A stretch of DNA of 64,000 nt, taken from assembly GCA_964532465.1 (NCBI GenBank), contig CAZHHX010000004.1, positions 1 to 64,000 on the forward strand, given 5' to 3'. Of this stretch, positions 26,070 to 34,996 are shown in pieces (position 1 is the stretch's first letter; every line of letters begins with the position of its first letter). The stretch comes from JAPLKB01 sp964532465. GTDB taxonomy: Bacteria; Desulfobacterota; Syntrophorhabdia; Syntrophorhabdales; Syntrophorhabdaceae. The notes below the pieces were generated by a model. That model ran no database searches, had not been told where the DNA came from, and saw only the letters and a program-made list of their open reading frames with translations. The position numbers and the translations under genes are program-made.

Positions 26070-27389
26070 TTGAATATTCAATGTGTATATCATATGTTTT
26101 GCAAAAATCCTTCTAAAGCCATGAAAATATTATTTTGTATACTCGCTGTTTTTTTGTTCATGCCAACAGAGGTGTTTTCAATAACCCTTGATGAAGCCAT
26201 CCAAAAGGCAATGGGTGTTTCATTGCCCATAAAAGAGCAGAAGGAAACGGTGAAAAGAACGGAATATTCTTATATATCAACCATTGATCCATATTTGCCG
26301 AGAATTGATACACAGGTTTCTTATACGCGATATTTAAACAATGTGCCGAAGCAAAACACCGGATCAGGCATTATAAGCGGTCAGGATGCTTATGGCGCGA
26401 CAGGAAGCGTGTCATATAGACTGTTCGACGGAGGTTTACGGTACGCGCAAAGAAAAGCTTCTTATTCTGTTATGGGAAGAGAAAAGGAAAAGTTAGAAGG
26501 AATAAGAGTTGATGTGCTTTATAATGTTAAAAATGCCTTTTTTTCAGCCCTTGGAAAAAAGACTGTCGTTGAAAAGCGTCAGGAATCATATGATACGGCA
26601 AAAAAAGTATATGAGCTGACAAAGGCAAGGTTTGAGGAAGGGATCGCAAAAAAGAGTGATGTTTTGCAGGCAGAGGTGCAGGCCACGGCTGAAATGATTA
26701 ATATAGTTGATGCCCGGACGGATTATGCCAAGGCGCTTGAAGACTTAAAATCTCTTTTATTGATGGACCCGGGTGAGGAGCAAGATGCTGAAGGGGTGAT
26801 TGAAATCCCGAAATTTCAACGGAGCTATGAAGAACTGGCCCAGAGAGCTATCAGCAAGAGGCCCGATGTTGCTGCTCAAGTAAAGGAAGTGGAAAGACTT
26901 GGCATGGTGTATTACGAAAAAAAGAGTGAATGGTTCCCGAAAATTGATGCGCAGTTGCAGCAGCAAAGGCAGGACAAAACGTTTTTTCCTGACGGCAGAC
27001 AGGATACTTTTATGCTCAATTTCACCTTTCCTCTTTTTGACGGAGTTGGGCGGTATTACAATGTAGCTGGTGCATCAAAAGATATACAGGCTGCAAAATA
27101 CAAACTTGAAGATATTAAGAGAAATGTAAAGCTCGATATTATAAAAGCTTATAAGGATTATCAATTAAGTATTGAGAGCATAAAGATGTACAGCGAACTC
27201 CTGAGGCAGGCTACATCAAACTTCAATCAGGCTCTTGGAGAATATAAAGCCGGAAAAGGTGATATACTGACGCTGTTACAGGCCGAGAAAGACTGGGCTA
27301 AGGCGAAGGAAAATCTTGCAATATCCATGTACAAATCGAATAATGCGCTGGCATTTCTTGAAAAAGTATCCTACTGGAGTGAAAACTAA
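26070..27389 (+). CDS. TolC-family outer membrane efflux protein
   Basis: About 439 residues. A signal peptide (core MKILFCILAVFLFMPTEVFS) precedes two OEP repeats rich in long amphipathic helices, with ALGKKTVVEKRQESYDTA and PDVAAQVKEVERL typical of TolC. It forms the outer-membrane channel of a tripartite pump. The TTG at 26070 has GGGAGG at 26057-26062 with good spacing; ATG 26121 directly at the signal core is the alternative. It is the first gene of a five-gene unit with adaptor, ATPase and two permeases, transcribed from a sigma-54 promoter. Confidence 0.9.
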   Translation: MNIQCVYHMFCKNPSKAMKILFCILAVFLFMPTEVFSITLDEAIQKAMGVSLPIKEQKETVKRTEYSYISTIDPYLPRIDTQVSYTRYLNNVPKQNTGSGIISGQDAYGATGSVSYRLFDGGLRYAQRKASYSVMGREKEKLEGIRVDVLYNVKNAFFSALGKKTVVEKRQESYDTAKKVYELTKARFEEGIAKKSDVLQAEVQATAEMINIVDARTDYAKALEDLKSLLLMDPGEEQDAEGVIEIPKFQRSYEELAQRAISKRPDVAAQVKEVERLGMVYYEKKSEWFPKIDAQLQQQRQDKTFFPDGRQDTFMLNFTFPLFDGVGRYYNVAGASKDIQAAKYKLEDIKRNVKLDIIKAYKDYQLSIESIKMYSELLRQATSNFNQALGEYKAGKGDILTLLQAEKDWAKAKENLAISMYKSNNALAFLEKVSYWSEN

Positions 27390-27391
27390 TT

Positions 27392-28546
27392 ATGAAACTG
27401 TCGAGAAAATATATAATTCCGGTGATTGCAGCAATAGCAGTAATAATTGTTGCAGGCGGCTTAGTATTCTATTTTACCGGTAAAAAAGGTACGTCGGAAA
27501 AAGCGAGAAGTGAAACATTTACAGCGAAAAAAGGGAATGTGACGTACTTTACGGAACAGACAGGCATCATTAAAGCCCGGGTAGGAGCGATTGTAAAAGT
27601 GGGAACAAGGGCCACGGGGACGCTTACCCAACTGAAATATCAAGTAGGCGATTATGTAAAAAAGGGAGAACTTATAGCGAAAATTGATGACAGGGAGATT
27701 GTTGCAAATTTAAGGAATAACCAAGCTATGATAGAAGAGCAGAAAAGAGACCTGGAATCGAAGGACGCACAATATGCCTACGCCAAGTTGAATTATGAAA
27801 GGGAGGCAAGGCTCTTAGATAAGGATTTCACCACAAAGGACAGTGTGGATAAGGCAAAAAGGGAATTAGATGTAGCTTTGGCACAGGTAGAACTGGGAAA
27901 AGCAAAGGTTAAGGAGGCTGTTGAGAAACTTAAAGCCCTTGAAGTTTCTCTGAGTTACACAAAAATATATGCTCCTATCTCAGGTTATGTATCAACGGTG
28001 TCTACGCAAGAAGGGGAAACTGTAGTATCTGGTCTCTCTGCGGCTATTCTCATCACGATTATAGACCCCAGCAAGCTTGAGATGTGGATATATGTTGATG
28101 AAACGGATATAGGAAGAACAAAAACAGGGGTGAGGGTGGAATACTGGGTGGATACATATCGTGATAAAAGATTCCCGGGGATGATCGGCATGATTTATCC
28201 TCAGCCGGAAATAAAGGACAACATCGTCTATTATCTTGCCATTGTGAAGATAGAACCGAAAGATACGGCGCTTCTCAGGCCGGAGATGACAGCCCATGTG
28301 CGTATTATCGTTGAAGAGAAGGTGGATGTGCTTGTTGTTCCGAACAATGCTGTACGCTTTGAAGAAGGGAAAAACGTGGTCTATGTCGGCAAGGGTAAAG
28401 AAAAACCGGAACGCAGAACAGTAACTCCCGGTATAAGGGATGATAATTTTACAGAGATTCTTTCAGGTATTGCCGAAGGGGAACGCATTGTTCTGCCGGC
28501 TATAAAAAAGGCCCAGCCAAACAGTACCCCGAGCGTAAAGAAGTGA
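27392..28546 (+). CDS. MacA-like periplasmic adaptor (HlyD/RND MFP family)
   Basis: A 384-residue membrane fusion protein. One N-terminal membrane helix (about 7-29) anchors a biotinyl-lipoyl-like domain (GTLTQLKYQVGDYVKKGELIAKID), a coiled-coil hairpin (about 110-185), a second lipoyl half (YAPISGYVSTVSTQEGETV) and beta-barrel segments. It links the inner-membrane ABC transporter to TolC. It starts two bases after the TolC stop, and its own stop overlaps the GTG of the ATPase gene. Confidence 0.93.
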   Translation: MKLSRKYIIPVIAAIAVIIVAGGLVFYFTGKKGTSEKARSETFTAKKGNVTYFTEQTGIIKARVGAIVKVGTRATGTLTQLKYQVGDYVKKGELIAKIDDREIVANLRNNQAMIEEQKRDLESKDAQYAYAKLNYEREARLLDKDFTTKDSVDKAKRELDVALAQVELGKAKVKEAVEKLKALEVSLSYTKIYAPISGYVSTVSTQEGETVVSGLSAAILITIIDPSKLEMWIYVDETDIGRTKTGVRVEYWVDTYRDKRFPGMIGMIYPQPEIKDNIVYYLAIVKIEPKDTALLRPEMTAHVRIIVEEKVDVLVVPNNAVRFEEGKNVVYVGKGKEKPERRTVTPGIRDDNFTEILSGIAEGERIVLPAIKKAQPNSTPSVKK

Positions 28547-29217
28547 TCAGCCTTAAGCATATAAAAAAGAGCTATTTCATAGGAGAGCGTGAACTTCCTA
28601 TCCTCAAAGGCATAGACTTGGAAATCGGGCAAGGTGAGTTTGTTATCCTCATGGGTGTTTCAGGGTCAGGCAAAACCACCCTGATGAATATAGTAGGCCT
28701 CCTCGATAAACAGACAGATGGTGAGTATGAGTTTATGGGTAAAAGTATTGATGGTCTTGAGGATGAAGGCCTTGCAGCATTTAGAAACATGCATATAGGC
28801 TTTGTTTTCCAACAATTTTTTTTACTTCCCTATTTGAATGCCATGGAGAATGTCCTGATTCCAATCGTATATTCAAAAAAACAGATAAAACATCCCCGTG
28901 AAAAGGCCAGGCAGCTTCTGGTAAAATTCGGTCTTGCCGAGAGGACACACAATAAGCCTTCGCAACTTTCAGGCGGTGAGCAGCAGCGGGTTGCCATAGC
29001 CAGGGCTCTTATTAACGATCCCGACCTTATCCTTGCCGACGAACCCACCGGTGCCTTGGATTCGAAGACAGGCAACGAAATTATGGAGCTTTTCTGTGTG
29101 CTCAACGAAGAAGGAAAGACCGTTATCGTTGTTACCCATGACCCTAAACTTGCTTCTTTCGGCAAGAGGCTTATAAGGATTGAGGATGGGGCTATCTCTC
29201 AAGATATTACAACTTAG
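28543..29217 (+). CDS. MacB/LolD-type ABC transporter ATP-binding protein
   Basis: A 224-residue ATPase with Walker A GVSGSGKTT (about 38-46), Q-loop VFQQFFLL, signature LSGGEQQRVAIARAL, Walker B LILADEPT and the switch VVTHDPK. This pattern is typical of the MacB/LolD class, which pairs with FtsX-like permeases. The GTG start overlaps the adaptor stop (GTGA). The two permease genes follow, the first overlapping the end of this gene by about 30 bases. Confidence 0.94.
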   Translation: MISLKHIKKSYFIGERELPILKGIDLEIGQGEFVILMGVSGSGKTTLMNIVGLLDKQTDGEYEFMGKSIDGLEDEGLAAFRNMHIGFVFQQFFLLPYLNAMENVLIPIVYSKKQIKHPREKARQLLVKFGLAERTHNKPSQLSGGEQQRVAIARALINDPDLILADEPTGALDSKTGNEIMELFCVLNEEGKTVIVVTHDPKLASFGKRLIRIEDGAISQDITT

Positions 29218-30409
29218 GGAATTTCTCGAAGAAATTTTTAAGATTCTTTATTATTACCGGGGGAGGGTGATATTTTCCGTTACCGGAGTAGCTCTGGGTA
29301 TTCTCTCCATTTGTATCATTATTACTACAATTGATGGGGCCAACAAAAAAGCCCGTGATATTTTTGAAGTGCTGGGTCCTGATTCCATTATGGTTTTTGG
29401 CGGAGGGGAGAGGCAGCGGTCGGCAAGAGTCAGAACCAGCAGCTTGACATTTCGTGATGCAGATTCGCTTTACAGGATAGAGGGAATTTATGACCTGATG
29501 AAGGTTTATCAGGTAAGGAATGTTATGATGAAGTATAAAGGGAATAAATGGCAAACTCAGGTAGTCGGTTCCACCACGAATTACTTTGAATCCTTTTCAT
29601 GGGGTTTTCAGTCCGGTTCTGTATTTACGGGAAGCGACTATAACAGCGCAGAGGCGGTATGTGTTATTGGAGCAAAGGTGTACGATGAACTTTTTCGCGG
29701 TGAAAATGCTCTTGGCAAGGCAATCCTTGTGGGTAAACTCCCAACAAAGGTTGTTGGTGTTCTTGTAGAAAAAGGCGGGGGCATGGGCGGACCCAATATT
29801 GATGACAGGGTGATCATGCCTTTAACAACGGTAATGAGCAGAATCGCCAATGAAAAACGATATCTGGGCATGATGAGGCTCAAGACTGACAGGGATATTG
29901 ACAAGACTGTCGAAGATGTGAGAACAGTACTCAGAAACAATCATGGTCTCCTGGGGACTGCTGAAGACGATTTTACCATAAGGAGTTCTAAGGATATCAT
30001 GAAGTTTGTTACGGTCATCTCGGGTCAGCTTTTCCTTTTCTTAGGCATAGCGGCAATAGTGGCGCTTGTTGTTAGCGGTTTTGTTCTTGCCAACCTCTTT
30101 TATCTGACCATACAGGAACGGCGTAAAGACATCGGTATCAGGAGGGCTTACGGGGCAACAAGAAAAGGTATCCTGCTCTCCTTTCTCTTTGAATCTATAC
30201 TTACAACCTTAATAGGTGGAATAGCAGGCATCCTGCTCAGTGTGATGCTTGGGGGAACTTTTGAAAAACTTTTTGATATCCCCATGTTATTTTCATATAA
30301 GGTTGTTGTTTTTGCCCTTTTCTTCAGCTTTCTTACCGGTTTGCTTTCCGGTCTCAAACCGGCATTACGGGCGAGCAGGATTGAGCCTATAGAGGCAATA
30401 AGAGGATGA
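29186..30409 (+). CDS. MacB-type ABC permease (first copy)
   Basis: A protein of about 407 residues with one N-terminal membrane helix, a periplasmic MacB-type domain (about 50-260) and three C-terminal helices of the FtsX domain. The conserved cytoplasmic loop RRKDIGIRRAYGATRKGILLSF lies near 312-333. ATG 29186 is preferred because TAAGGA at 29174-29179 is well spaced; TTG 29180 is possible. It overlaps the ATPase gene, showing translational coupling, and should heterodimerise with the second permease. Confidence 0.9.
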   Translation: MGLSLKILQLREFLEEIFKILYYYRGRVIFSVTGVALGILSICIIITTIDGANKKARDIFEVLGPDSIMVFGGGERQRSARVRTSSLTFRDADSLYRIEGIYDLMKVYQVRNVMMKYKGNKWQTQVVGSTTNYFESFSWGFQSGSVFTGSDYNSAEAVCVIGAKVYDELFRGENALGKAILVGKLPTKVVGVLVEKGGGMGGPNIDDRVIMPLTTVMSRIANEKRYLGMMRLKTDRDIDKTVEDVRTVLRNNHGLLGTAEDDFTIRSSKDIMKFVTVISGQLFLFLGIAAIVALVVSGFVLANLFYLTIQERRKDIGIRRAYGATRKGILLSFLFESILTTLIGGIAGILLSVMLGGTFEKLFDIPMLFSYKVVVFALFFSFLTGLLSGLKPALRASRIEPIEAIRG

Positions 30410-30460
30410 AGCTTCGCGACAAATCAAGCGGTTTAAATTGTCCGGGGTCATAGAAAGATA

Positions 30461-31678
30461 ATGTATAGAATTATTTTCTATCTCAGGATAGCTTTTCAAA
30501 ATCTTGTTATACACAAGGGAAGGATGGGCCTCGCACTGCTTGGAATACTTTTTGCTGTCATGAGTCTTGTTGCCTTTGGCAACATCAGCGATGGTTTGAA
30601 AAAACAAATTGATAATGAAATCGGCAAATTTGGAAAGAATCTTATTATTCTTCGGTCAGGCATTGTGCATGTGGGGGGGAGAGGCACACACCAGTTTGGC
30701 GAATCGAAGACCCTGAAACTTAAAGATGTGAAGAGGATTAAAGAGTCCCTTGCAGGCATTGTAGAGGCTGTGCCTTTTTTTGATATTTCCTATCCGGCCA
30801 GATATGAAGAAAAAACACTTACCGTGAGTATTACAGGAGCTACTGAGGCGATATTCAGACTAAGAAATTTAGATTTGATTATGGGCAGGTATTTCACAAA
30901 CGATGATAATCTCAATGCAGAAAAAAAAGCGATAGTAGGATATAAGGTATTGGATAGTCTTTTCCAGTCGCAGAATCCCATCGGTAAATACATTCTTATT
31001 TACAGGGTGCCTACAGAGATTATCGGTGTAATGGACGAAAAAGGAACAGATTTGTCTGGACAGGATCAGGATCTCCAGGTTTACATACCGCTTAATACCA
31101 TTATGAGGCGTTACAGCAACGTAGACTATATTAAAGGCGCATATCTTCAAATTGAGAACGGTATTCCCCTTGTTGAGATGAAGCAGAAAATAAAAATATT
31201 CATAAGGAATATACACAATATGAAACCTGAGCAAAAGGATGATTTTTCCATTTATACTATGGACGATATTGTCAAAACGCAGGAGCAGGGTATCAGGCTT
31301 GTATCAATCCTGACCATAATAGCTTCCACTGTCTCATTCTTAATAGGAGGACTCGGTATTTTTGCTATTATGCTTCTTTCCATATCCGAGCGAAAACTGG
31401 AAATTGGGATAAGGAGGGTTGTCGGTTCCAGAAAAAGGGATATAATATTTCAGTTTCTTACAGAATCGGTTATTGTAGCGCTAGTCGGAGGAGTTTTAGG
31501 TGTGGCTGTGGGGTTCATAATTACCATGATTGTCAGTTATTTCAGCAAGCTCCCCTTTTCGTTGTATTTGGGAAATATCATTATTTCTTTAATTATAAGT
31601 ATGGCGGTAGGGATTCTCGCAGGTATTTACCCGGCAATACAGGGGACAAAGTACGAGCCCGTGAGCGTTCTTTATTAG
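30461..31678 (+). CDS. MacB-type ABC permease (second copy)
   Basis: A 405-residue paralogue of the preceding permease with the same plan: N-terminal helix, periplasmic domain (about 45-265) and a three-helix FtsX domain with SERKLEIGIRRVVGSRKRDIIFQF near 308-331. Two different permeases beside one ATPase and one adaptor suggest a heterodimeric MacB-like pump. It exports an unknown substrate (macrolide-like compound, lipid or peptide) through TolC. Confidence 0.92.
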   Translation: MYRIIFYLRIAFQNLVIHKGRMGLALLGILFAVMSLVAFGNISDGLKKQIDNEIGKFGKNLIILRSGIVHVGGRGTHQFGESKTLKLKDVKRIKESLAGIVEAVPFFDISYPARYEEKTLTVSITGATEAIFRLRNLDLIMGRYFTNDDNLNAEKKAIVGYKVLDSLFQSQNPIGKYILIYRVPTEIIGVMDEKGTDLSGQDQDLQVYIPLNTIMRRYSNVDYIKGAYLQIENGIPLVEMKQKIKIFIRNIHNMKPEQKDDFSIYTMDDIVKTQEQGIRLVSILTIIASTVSFLIGGLGIFAIMLLSISERKLEIGIRRVVGSRKRDIIFQFLTESVIVALVGGVLGVAVGFIITMIVSYFSKLPFSLYLGNIIISLIISMAVGILAGIYPAIQGTKYEPVSVLY

Positions 31679-31969
31679 CGACTTTATAATAAATATATAT
31701 TTTCACTTTTTTCATATCAATTTTTATGCCTCATCTTAGTAAAAATCTCTCTCATTTTTTTATAAGAAATGGTAATATATAACAAAAGAGATGACAAAAG
31801 AAAAATGCTTAAGAGTTGCCTTGGGACTTATCAGGACAGATGAAAAAGGAAGTTTTTTTTGAAGATGAATCGGGAAGATATCAAAATAGGCGTCAAACTC
31901 ATAAAGGATAGAATGGGCATAATTATCACCGGATATTATAAGATTGCTAAATAAAAGGAGGTGAAAAGA
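31679..31969. other. Intergenic after the efflux operon
   Basis: AT-rich stretch without a supported gene. A 29-codon open frame (31865-31954) ends just before the ribosome binding site of the next gene and could be a leader peptide, but it has only weak initiation signals. Confidence 0.35.
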
Positions 31970-32221
31970 ATGAAGAAAGCATTTGTTATTGTAATCGCAT
32001 TACTTATCAGCGTAGTATTTGCCTCAGCAGGTTTTGCACAGGAGAAGGCGGCTCCACCAGTGTCAGCAGCGCCTGAAAAAGTTGCAGCGCCTGAAAAAGC
32101 AGCCACTGAGAAGAAGGTAAAGAAAACAAAGAAATCAAAGAAACCAAAAAAATCAAAGAAATCAAAGAAAGCCCCAGCAGAAAAAGCTCCGGAAGTAGCA
32201 CCGGCTGAACAGGCAAAATAG
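31970..32221 (+). CDS. Small secreted Lys/Ala/Pro-rich protein
   Basis: An 83-residue protein with a clear signal peptide (MKKAFVIVIALLISVVFASAGFA, cleavage after FA). The mature part is low-complexity: Ala-Pro-Glu-Lys repeats flank a basic core of repeated KKSKK/KKPKK units. AAGGAGGTG at 31955-31963 is a strong ribosome binding site and fixes the ATG at 31970. Such proteins are common in this group of bacteria and have no assigned function; binding of nucleic acid, polyphosphate or acidic cell-surface polymer would fit the charge but is a guess. Confidence 0.75.
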   Translation: MKKAFVIVIALLISVVFASAGFAQEKAAPPVSAAPEKVAAPEKAATEKKVKKTKKSKKPKKSKKSKKAPAEKAPEVAPAEQAK

Positions 32222-32233
32222 CAAAAGAAAAAT

Positions 32234-32254
32234 GGGGGGCTTAACGCCCCCCTT
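32234..32254 (+). terminator. Terminator-like hairpin
   Basis: GGGGGGC (32234-32240) pairs with GCCCCCC (32246-32252) around TTAAC. The following T tract is short, so efficiency is unclear. It lies between convergent genes. Confidence 0.65.
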
Positions 32255-32275
32255 GATCTACCGAGATACGGAAAA

Positions 32276-33049
32276 TTATCTTTTCCCCTTAATACCCTCC
32301 AGGTAGTATTTCATTTTCTCGTCAATAAGTCTGTCTACCGTGCCGTCCTTTATAAGCTTTTCAATCTTTTCGTTAACTTTCGGCAGATATCGGAGAAATT
32401 TTGATTCCTTAGATATGGAGATATAGAATGTTTCCGCTGTCACATATACCGGCAGATATTCAATCTTGTCGGATATCCCGAGTTTTTCGGCCTCAATCAG
32501 TCCCGAATACATAGCTGAAATAAAATAGTCCGCTTCCCCTGACAGTAGTTTATTAAAATTACCTTCAGCCTTAAGAGACCTGGAAATTGCCAACTTACCA
32601 GCGAGGAATTTGCCAAACTCTTTTCCGAAACTGTCACCGATTGTGGTCGTTCCGTTTTTTCCTATCAAGTCATCCCACTTTTTGTAAGGAAATGCCGTGC
32701 CCTTTACAACGAAAATAACGACAGGGTCCTTCATGTAAGGGATGGAATAATCCATAAATAATTTGCGTTGGGCTGTCATATAAACACCTGCCAACACATC
32801 AATATCACCTTCTTTGATGCCTTTCTCAACCTGTGTCCATGAGCCTTTGAACTTTGAATTAACGGTAATCCCAAGATCATCAAATACCATTTTTACAATT
32901 TCAGGTCCTACTCCAATGATGTTATCACCTTCCTGCCACATAACAGGAGGATATTCAGGATGTCCTGATACTACTATTATTTTGGTTGCGTAAACAAGAT
33001 TTGCTGTGAGAAAAAAAACAGTAAATGCAATTAATATTTTTAATTTCAT
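32276..33049 (-). CDS. Periplasmic solute-binding protein, family 3 type
   Basis: A 257-residue protein with a signal peptide (about 1-21) and the two-lobed fold of family 3 binding proteins: HPEYPPVMWQEGDNIIGVGPEIVKMV at the start of lobe 1 and GDIDVLAGVYMTAQRKLFMDYSIPYM near 77-102. These normally bind amino acids or small carboxylates for ABC import. No permease or ATPase gene adjoins it, so it may be an orphan receptor or serve a distant transporter. A GGAGG sequence (minus strand) lies 7-11 bases before the ATG. Confidence 0.88.
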   Translation of the reverse strand: MKLKILIAFTVFFLTANLVYATKIIVVSGHPEYPPVMWQEGDNIIGVGPEIVKMVFDDLGITVNSKFKGSWTQVEKGIKEGDIDVLAGVYMTAQRKLFMDYSIPYMKDPVVIFVVKGTAFPYKKWDDLIGKNGTTTIGDSFGKEFGKFLAGKLAISRSLKAEGNFNKLLSGEADYFISAMYSGLIEAEKLGISDKIEYLPVYVTAETFYISISKESKFLRYLPKVNEKIEKLIKDGTVDRLIDEKMKYYLEGIKGKR

Positions 33050-33364
33050 TACATACCTCCTGTGATGGACTTTTTATTATCAATAATCATGCTGTTCTCT
33101 TACAATGACCTGTAAATATTGCTTGATTCTGTTGATTTTCTTTTACACTTGTTGCGCTCATTAAAGAAGATTCCAAAGAATCTGTATTCTGTTTCTCCCA
33201 TCAGGCTAACATATATTTATTTGTTGTAGAAGATATTATTGTTAATTGGTTGCCTCGCTGGTCCATATCTCTATGCTTGCCTTGAGACGGGTTCAAATTG
33301 CCCTTTTGTCTTTGATATCCCGTAGCTTACTATGCGATAACTCATTCCTTGTAAAATACTGGTA
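33050..33364. other. Intergenic, no gene seen
   Basis: About 315 AT-rich bases between two minus-strand genes. No confident terminator, promoter or RNA was identified. Confidence 0.35.
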
Positions 33365-34147
33365 TTATTCAATTAAAAAATCATAAAAAGTATTGGGGAA
33401 GGGCTCACCTTTAAGCGTAAAATGCCACCACTCCTTATCGTAGTTTTTAAAGCCATGTTTTTCCATCAGTGTTTTAAGGAGCATTCTATTAACTCTTTGC
33501 TCTAATCCCACGCGACTATTTGCCGGATGGGACATTTCATGGAAACAATCAAAGCCGGTCCCCATGTCGATGCTGTTATCTTTGAAACGTTTATCGACAG
33601 GCATATAACATGCCTGAAGCGGTTGTCCGGGGATATAGCCTCCCTGTTCCGGTGCAGGGAAGGGGACTATTGTCAGATCAACTGTGCTGCCCTTGCTGTG
33701 ACTTGATTTTGCTGCAATATAGCCATCCCTGAAAAGATTTATTTTGTCAATTGTCGGGTAGAATTCATCTTTTGTTTTTGTATTATTAATATCCTTTGCC
33801 CATCTCACGAAATGGTTTACCGCCCTCTGTGGACGGTAACAATCGTAAATTTTAAGAGAAAGGGAGAATTCCTTTAATTCTTCCTGCACCTTCGACAGCG
33901 CAACTGCTGTTTTTTCAGTGAGGAAGCATTTCGGGGCCTTATATCCTTCAATCTTTTCCCCGACAAAATTGTGTGGGCCGAAATATCGGATATCGAGAAT
34001 GATTGAGGGGATTATCTTTTTCACATCTATAAAACCAGCCGGGATATAGCTTTCCGAAAAACCTGACTTTGTGGTAAAGGCTTGGACTATAAAAATAAGA
34101 AAGATTATTGAAAGCATTGATATTGTTTTTTGCTTCATATTTTCCAT
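33365..34147 (-). CDS. VanX-type D-Ala-D-Ala dipeptidase (M15D)
   Basis: A 260-residue zinc peptidase. A signal-like helix (about 8-30) suggests a periplasmic enzyme. The metal site is visible as SSHSKGSTVDLT (His and Asp ligands, about 163-174) and KEWWHFTL (Glu base and His ligand, about 239-246). Also present are LDIRYFGPHNFVGEKIEGY and YDCYRPQRAV. Periplasmic VanX-like enzymes probably recycle D-Ala-D-Ala from peptidoglycan rather than give vancomycin resistance, because no vanHA genes are nearby. Confidence 0.92.
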   Translation of the reverse strand: MENMKQKTISMLSIIFLIFIVQAFTTKSGFSESYIPAGFIDVKKIIPSIILDIRYFGPHNFVGEKIEGYKAPKCFLTEKTAVALSKVQEELKEFSLSLKIYDCYRPQRAVNHFVRWAKDINNTKTKDEFYPTIDKINLFRDGYIAAKSSHSKGSTVDLTIVPFPAPEQGGYIPGQPLQACYMPVDKRFKDNSIDMGTGFDCFHEMSHPANSRVGLEQRVNRMLLKTLMEKHGFKNYDKEWWHFTLKGEPFPNTFYDFLIE

Positions 34148-34289
34148 AAAACCACCTCGGTTTTTTTAGAAACTTTTACCATATTATTTAGCACTGGTCA
34201 AAATCGCCATAGGGGACTATCATCAAAAAACCGTTCCAAAAAAATTCATCATTTTGCCTGCTGATATGATACAATGTGCAGGGTACGTA

Positions 34290-34472
34290 ATGGACATAAT
34301 AAATATCAGAAAAAATGATCATGATAATAAAAAGAAATCCAAAAAGATTAATCCTTTTGACTTTGCAAGAGCAGTCTCCACGATCGTGGTTTTTGGTGTT
34401 CCTTTGGCAGCAGGTACTGCAGCTATAATCTGTTACGGCATAAATAAGATATATAAGAAGTTCAGGAAATGA
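34290..34472 (+). CDS. Possible small membrane protein
   Basis: A 60-residue candidate: a basic N-terminus (DHDNKKKSKK), one hydrophobic helix (about 32-52) and a basic end IYKKFRK. The ATG at 34290 has no clear ribosome binding site. The charge pattern and helix are plausible, but there is no family I recognise and the frame could be chance. Confidence 0.35.
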   Translation: MDIINIRKNDHDNKKKSKKINPFDFARAVSTIVVFGVPLAAGTAAIICYGINKIYKKFRK

Positions 34473-34570
34473 GATTCTGCAAGATATTTTCCTGTAATTG
34501 CCGGTGACAATTATGTTTGCGCAGTACAGGAAAAGTATTTGGAAGCATACAAGCCAGGATATTAAAAAAT

Positions 34571-34969
34571 ATGACGAAGAAACCATCACCGCAAATTGTT
34601 ATAGCAGGAATCATAGAAAAAGATGGCCATATTTTGATCGGCAAGAGAAAGCAAGGAAGGAGATTCGCTGGAAATTGGGAGTTCCCGGGTGGCTCGCTCG
34701 AAAAAGGCGAAACCCATGAGCAATGCTTAAAGCGGGAACTGCGAGAAGAGCTTGCAATAGAGGTTGAAGTTGGCGATCTTATCTGCGTAAGCGAATACAG
34801 CTACACACCTGAATGGACAATCAAGCTCATTGCCTATCGAGCAACATTAATATCCGGCATTTTCAACCTTAATGATCATGAAGAGATAAGATGGGTAAAA
34901 CCGGCGGATCTTGCTAACTATGACTTCCCTGAAGCAGATAAACCTATTGTAGAAAAACTCATCAGATAG
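34571..34969 (+). CDS. MutT-like Nudix hydrolase
   Basis: A 132-residue Nudix protein. The box is complete: GGSLEKGETHEQCLKRELREEL (about 36-57) with the Glu ligands in RELREEL. The preceding IGKRKQGRRFAGNWEFPGG matches the MutT/CTP pyrophosphohydrolase group, which cleans oxidised or non-canonical nucleoside triphosphates from the pool. The ATG at 34571 starts at the first family-conserved segment; a longer upstream frame lacks signals. Confidence 0.92.
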   Translation: MTKKPSPQIVIAGIIEKDGHILIGKRKQGRRFAGNWEFPGGSLEKGETHEQCLKRELREELAIEVEVGDLICVSEYSYTPEWTIKLIAYRATLISGIFNLNDHEEIRWVKPADLANYDFPEADKPIVEKLIR

Positions 34970-34996
34970 AACTGTCGTTTAAAATTAAGGAAAAAT

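Noticed and set aside
33365..34147. VanX-like gene as a vancomycin-resistance locus
   Set aside because: There are no vanH, vanA, vanR or vanS genes nearby and the protein carries a signal peptide, so peptidoglycan recycling is more likely.
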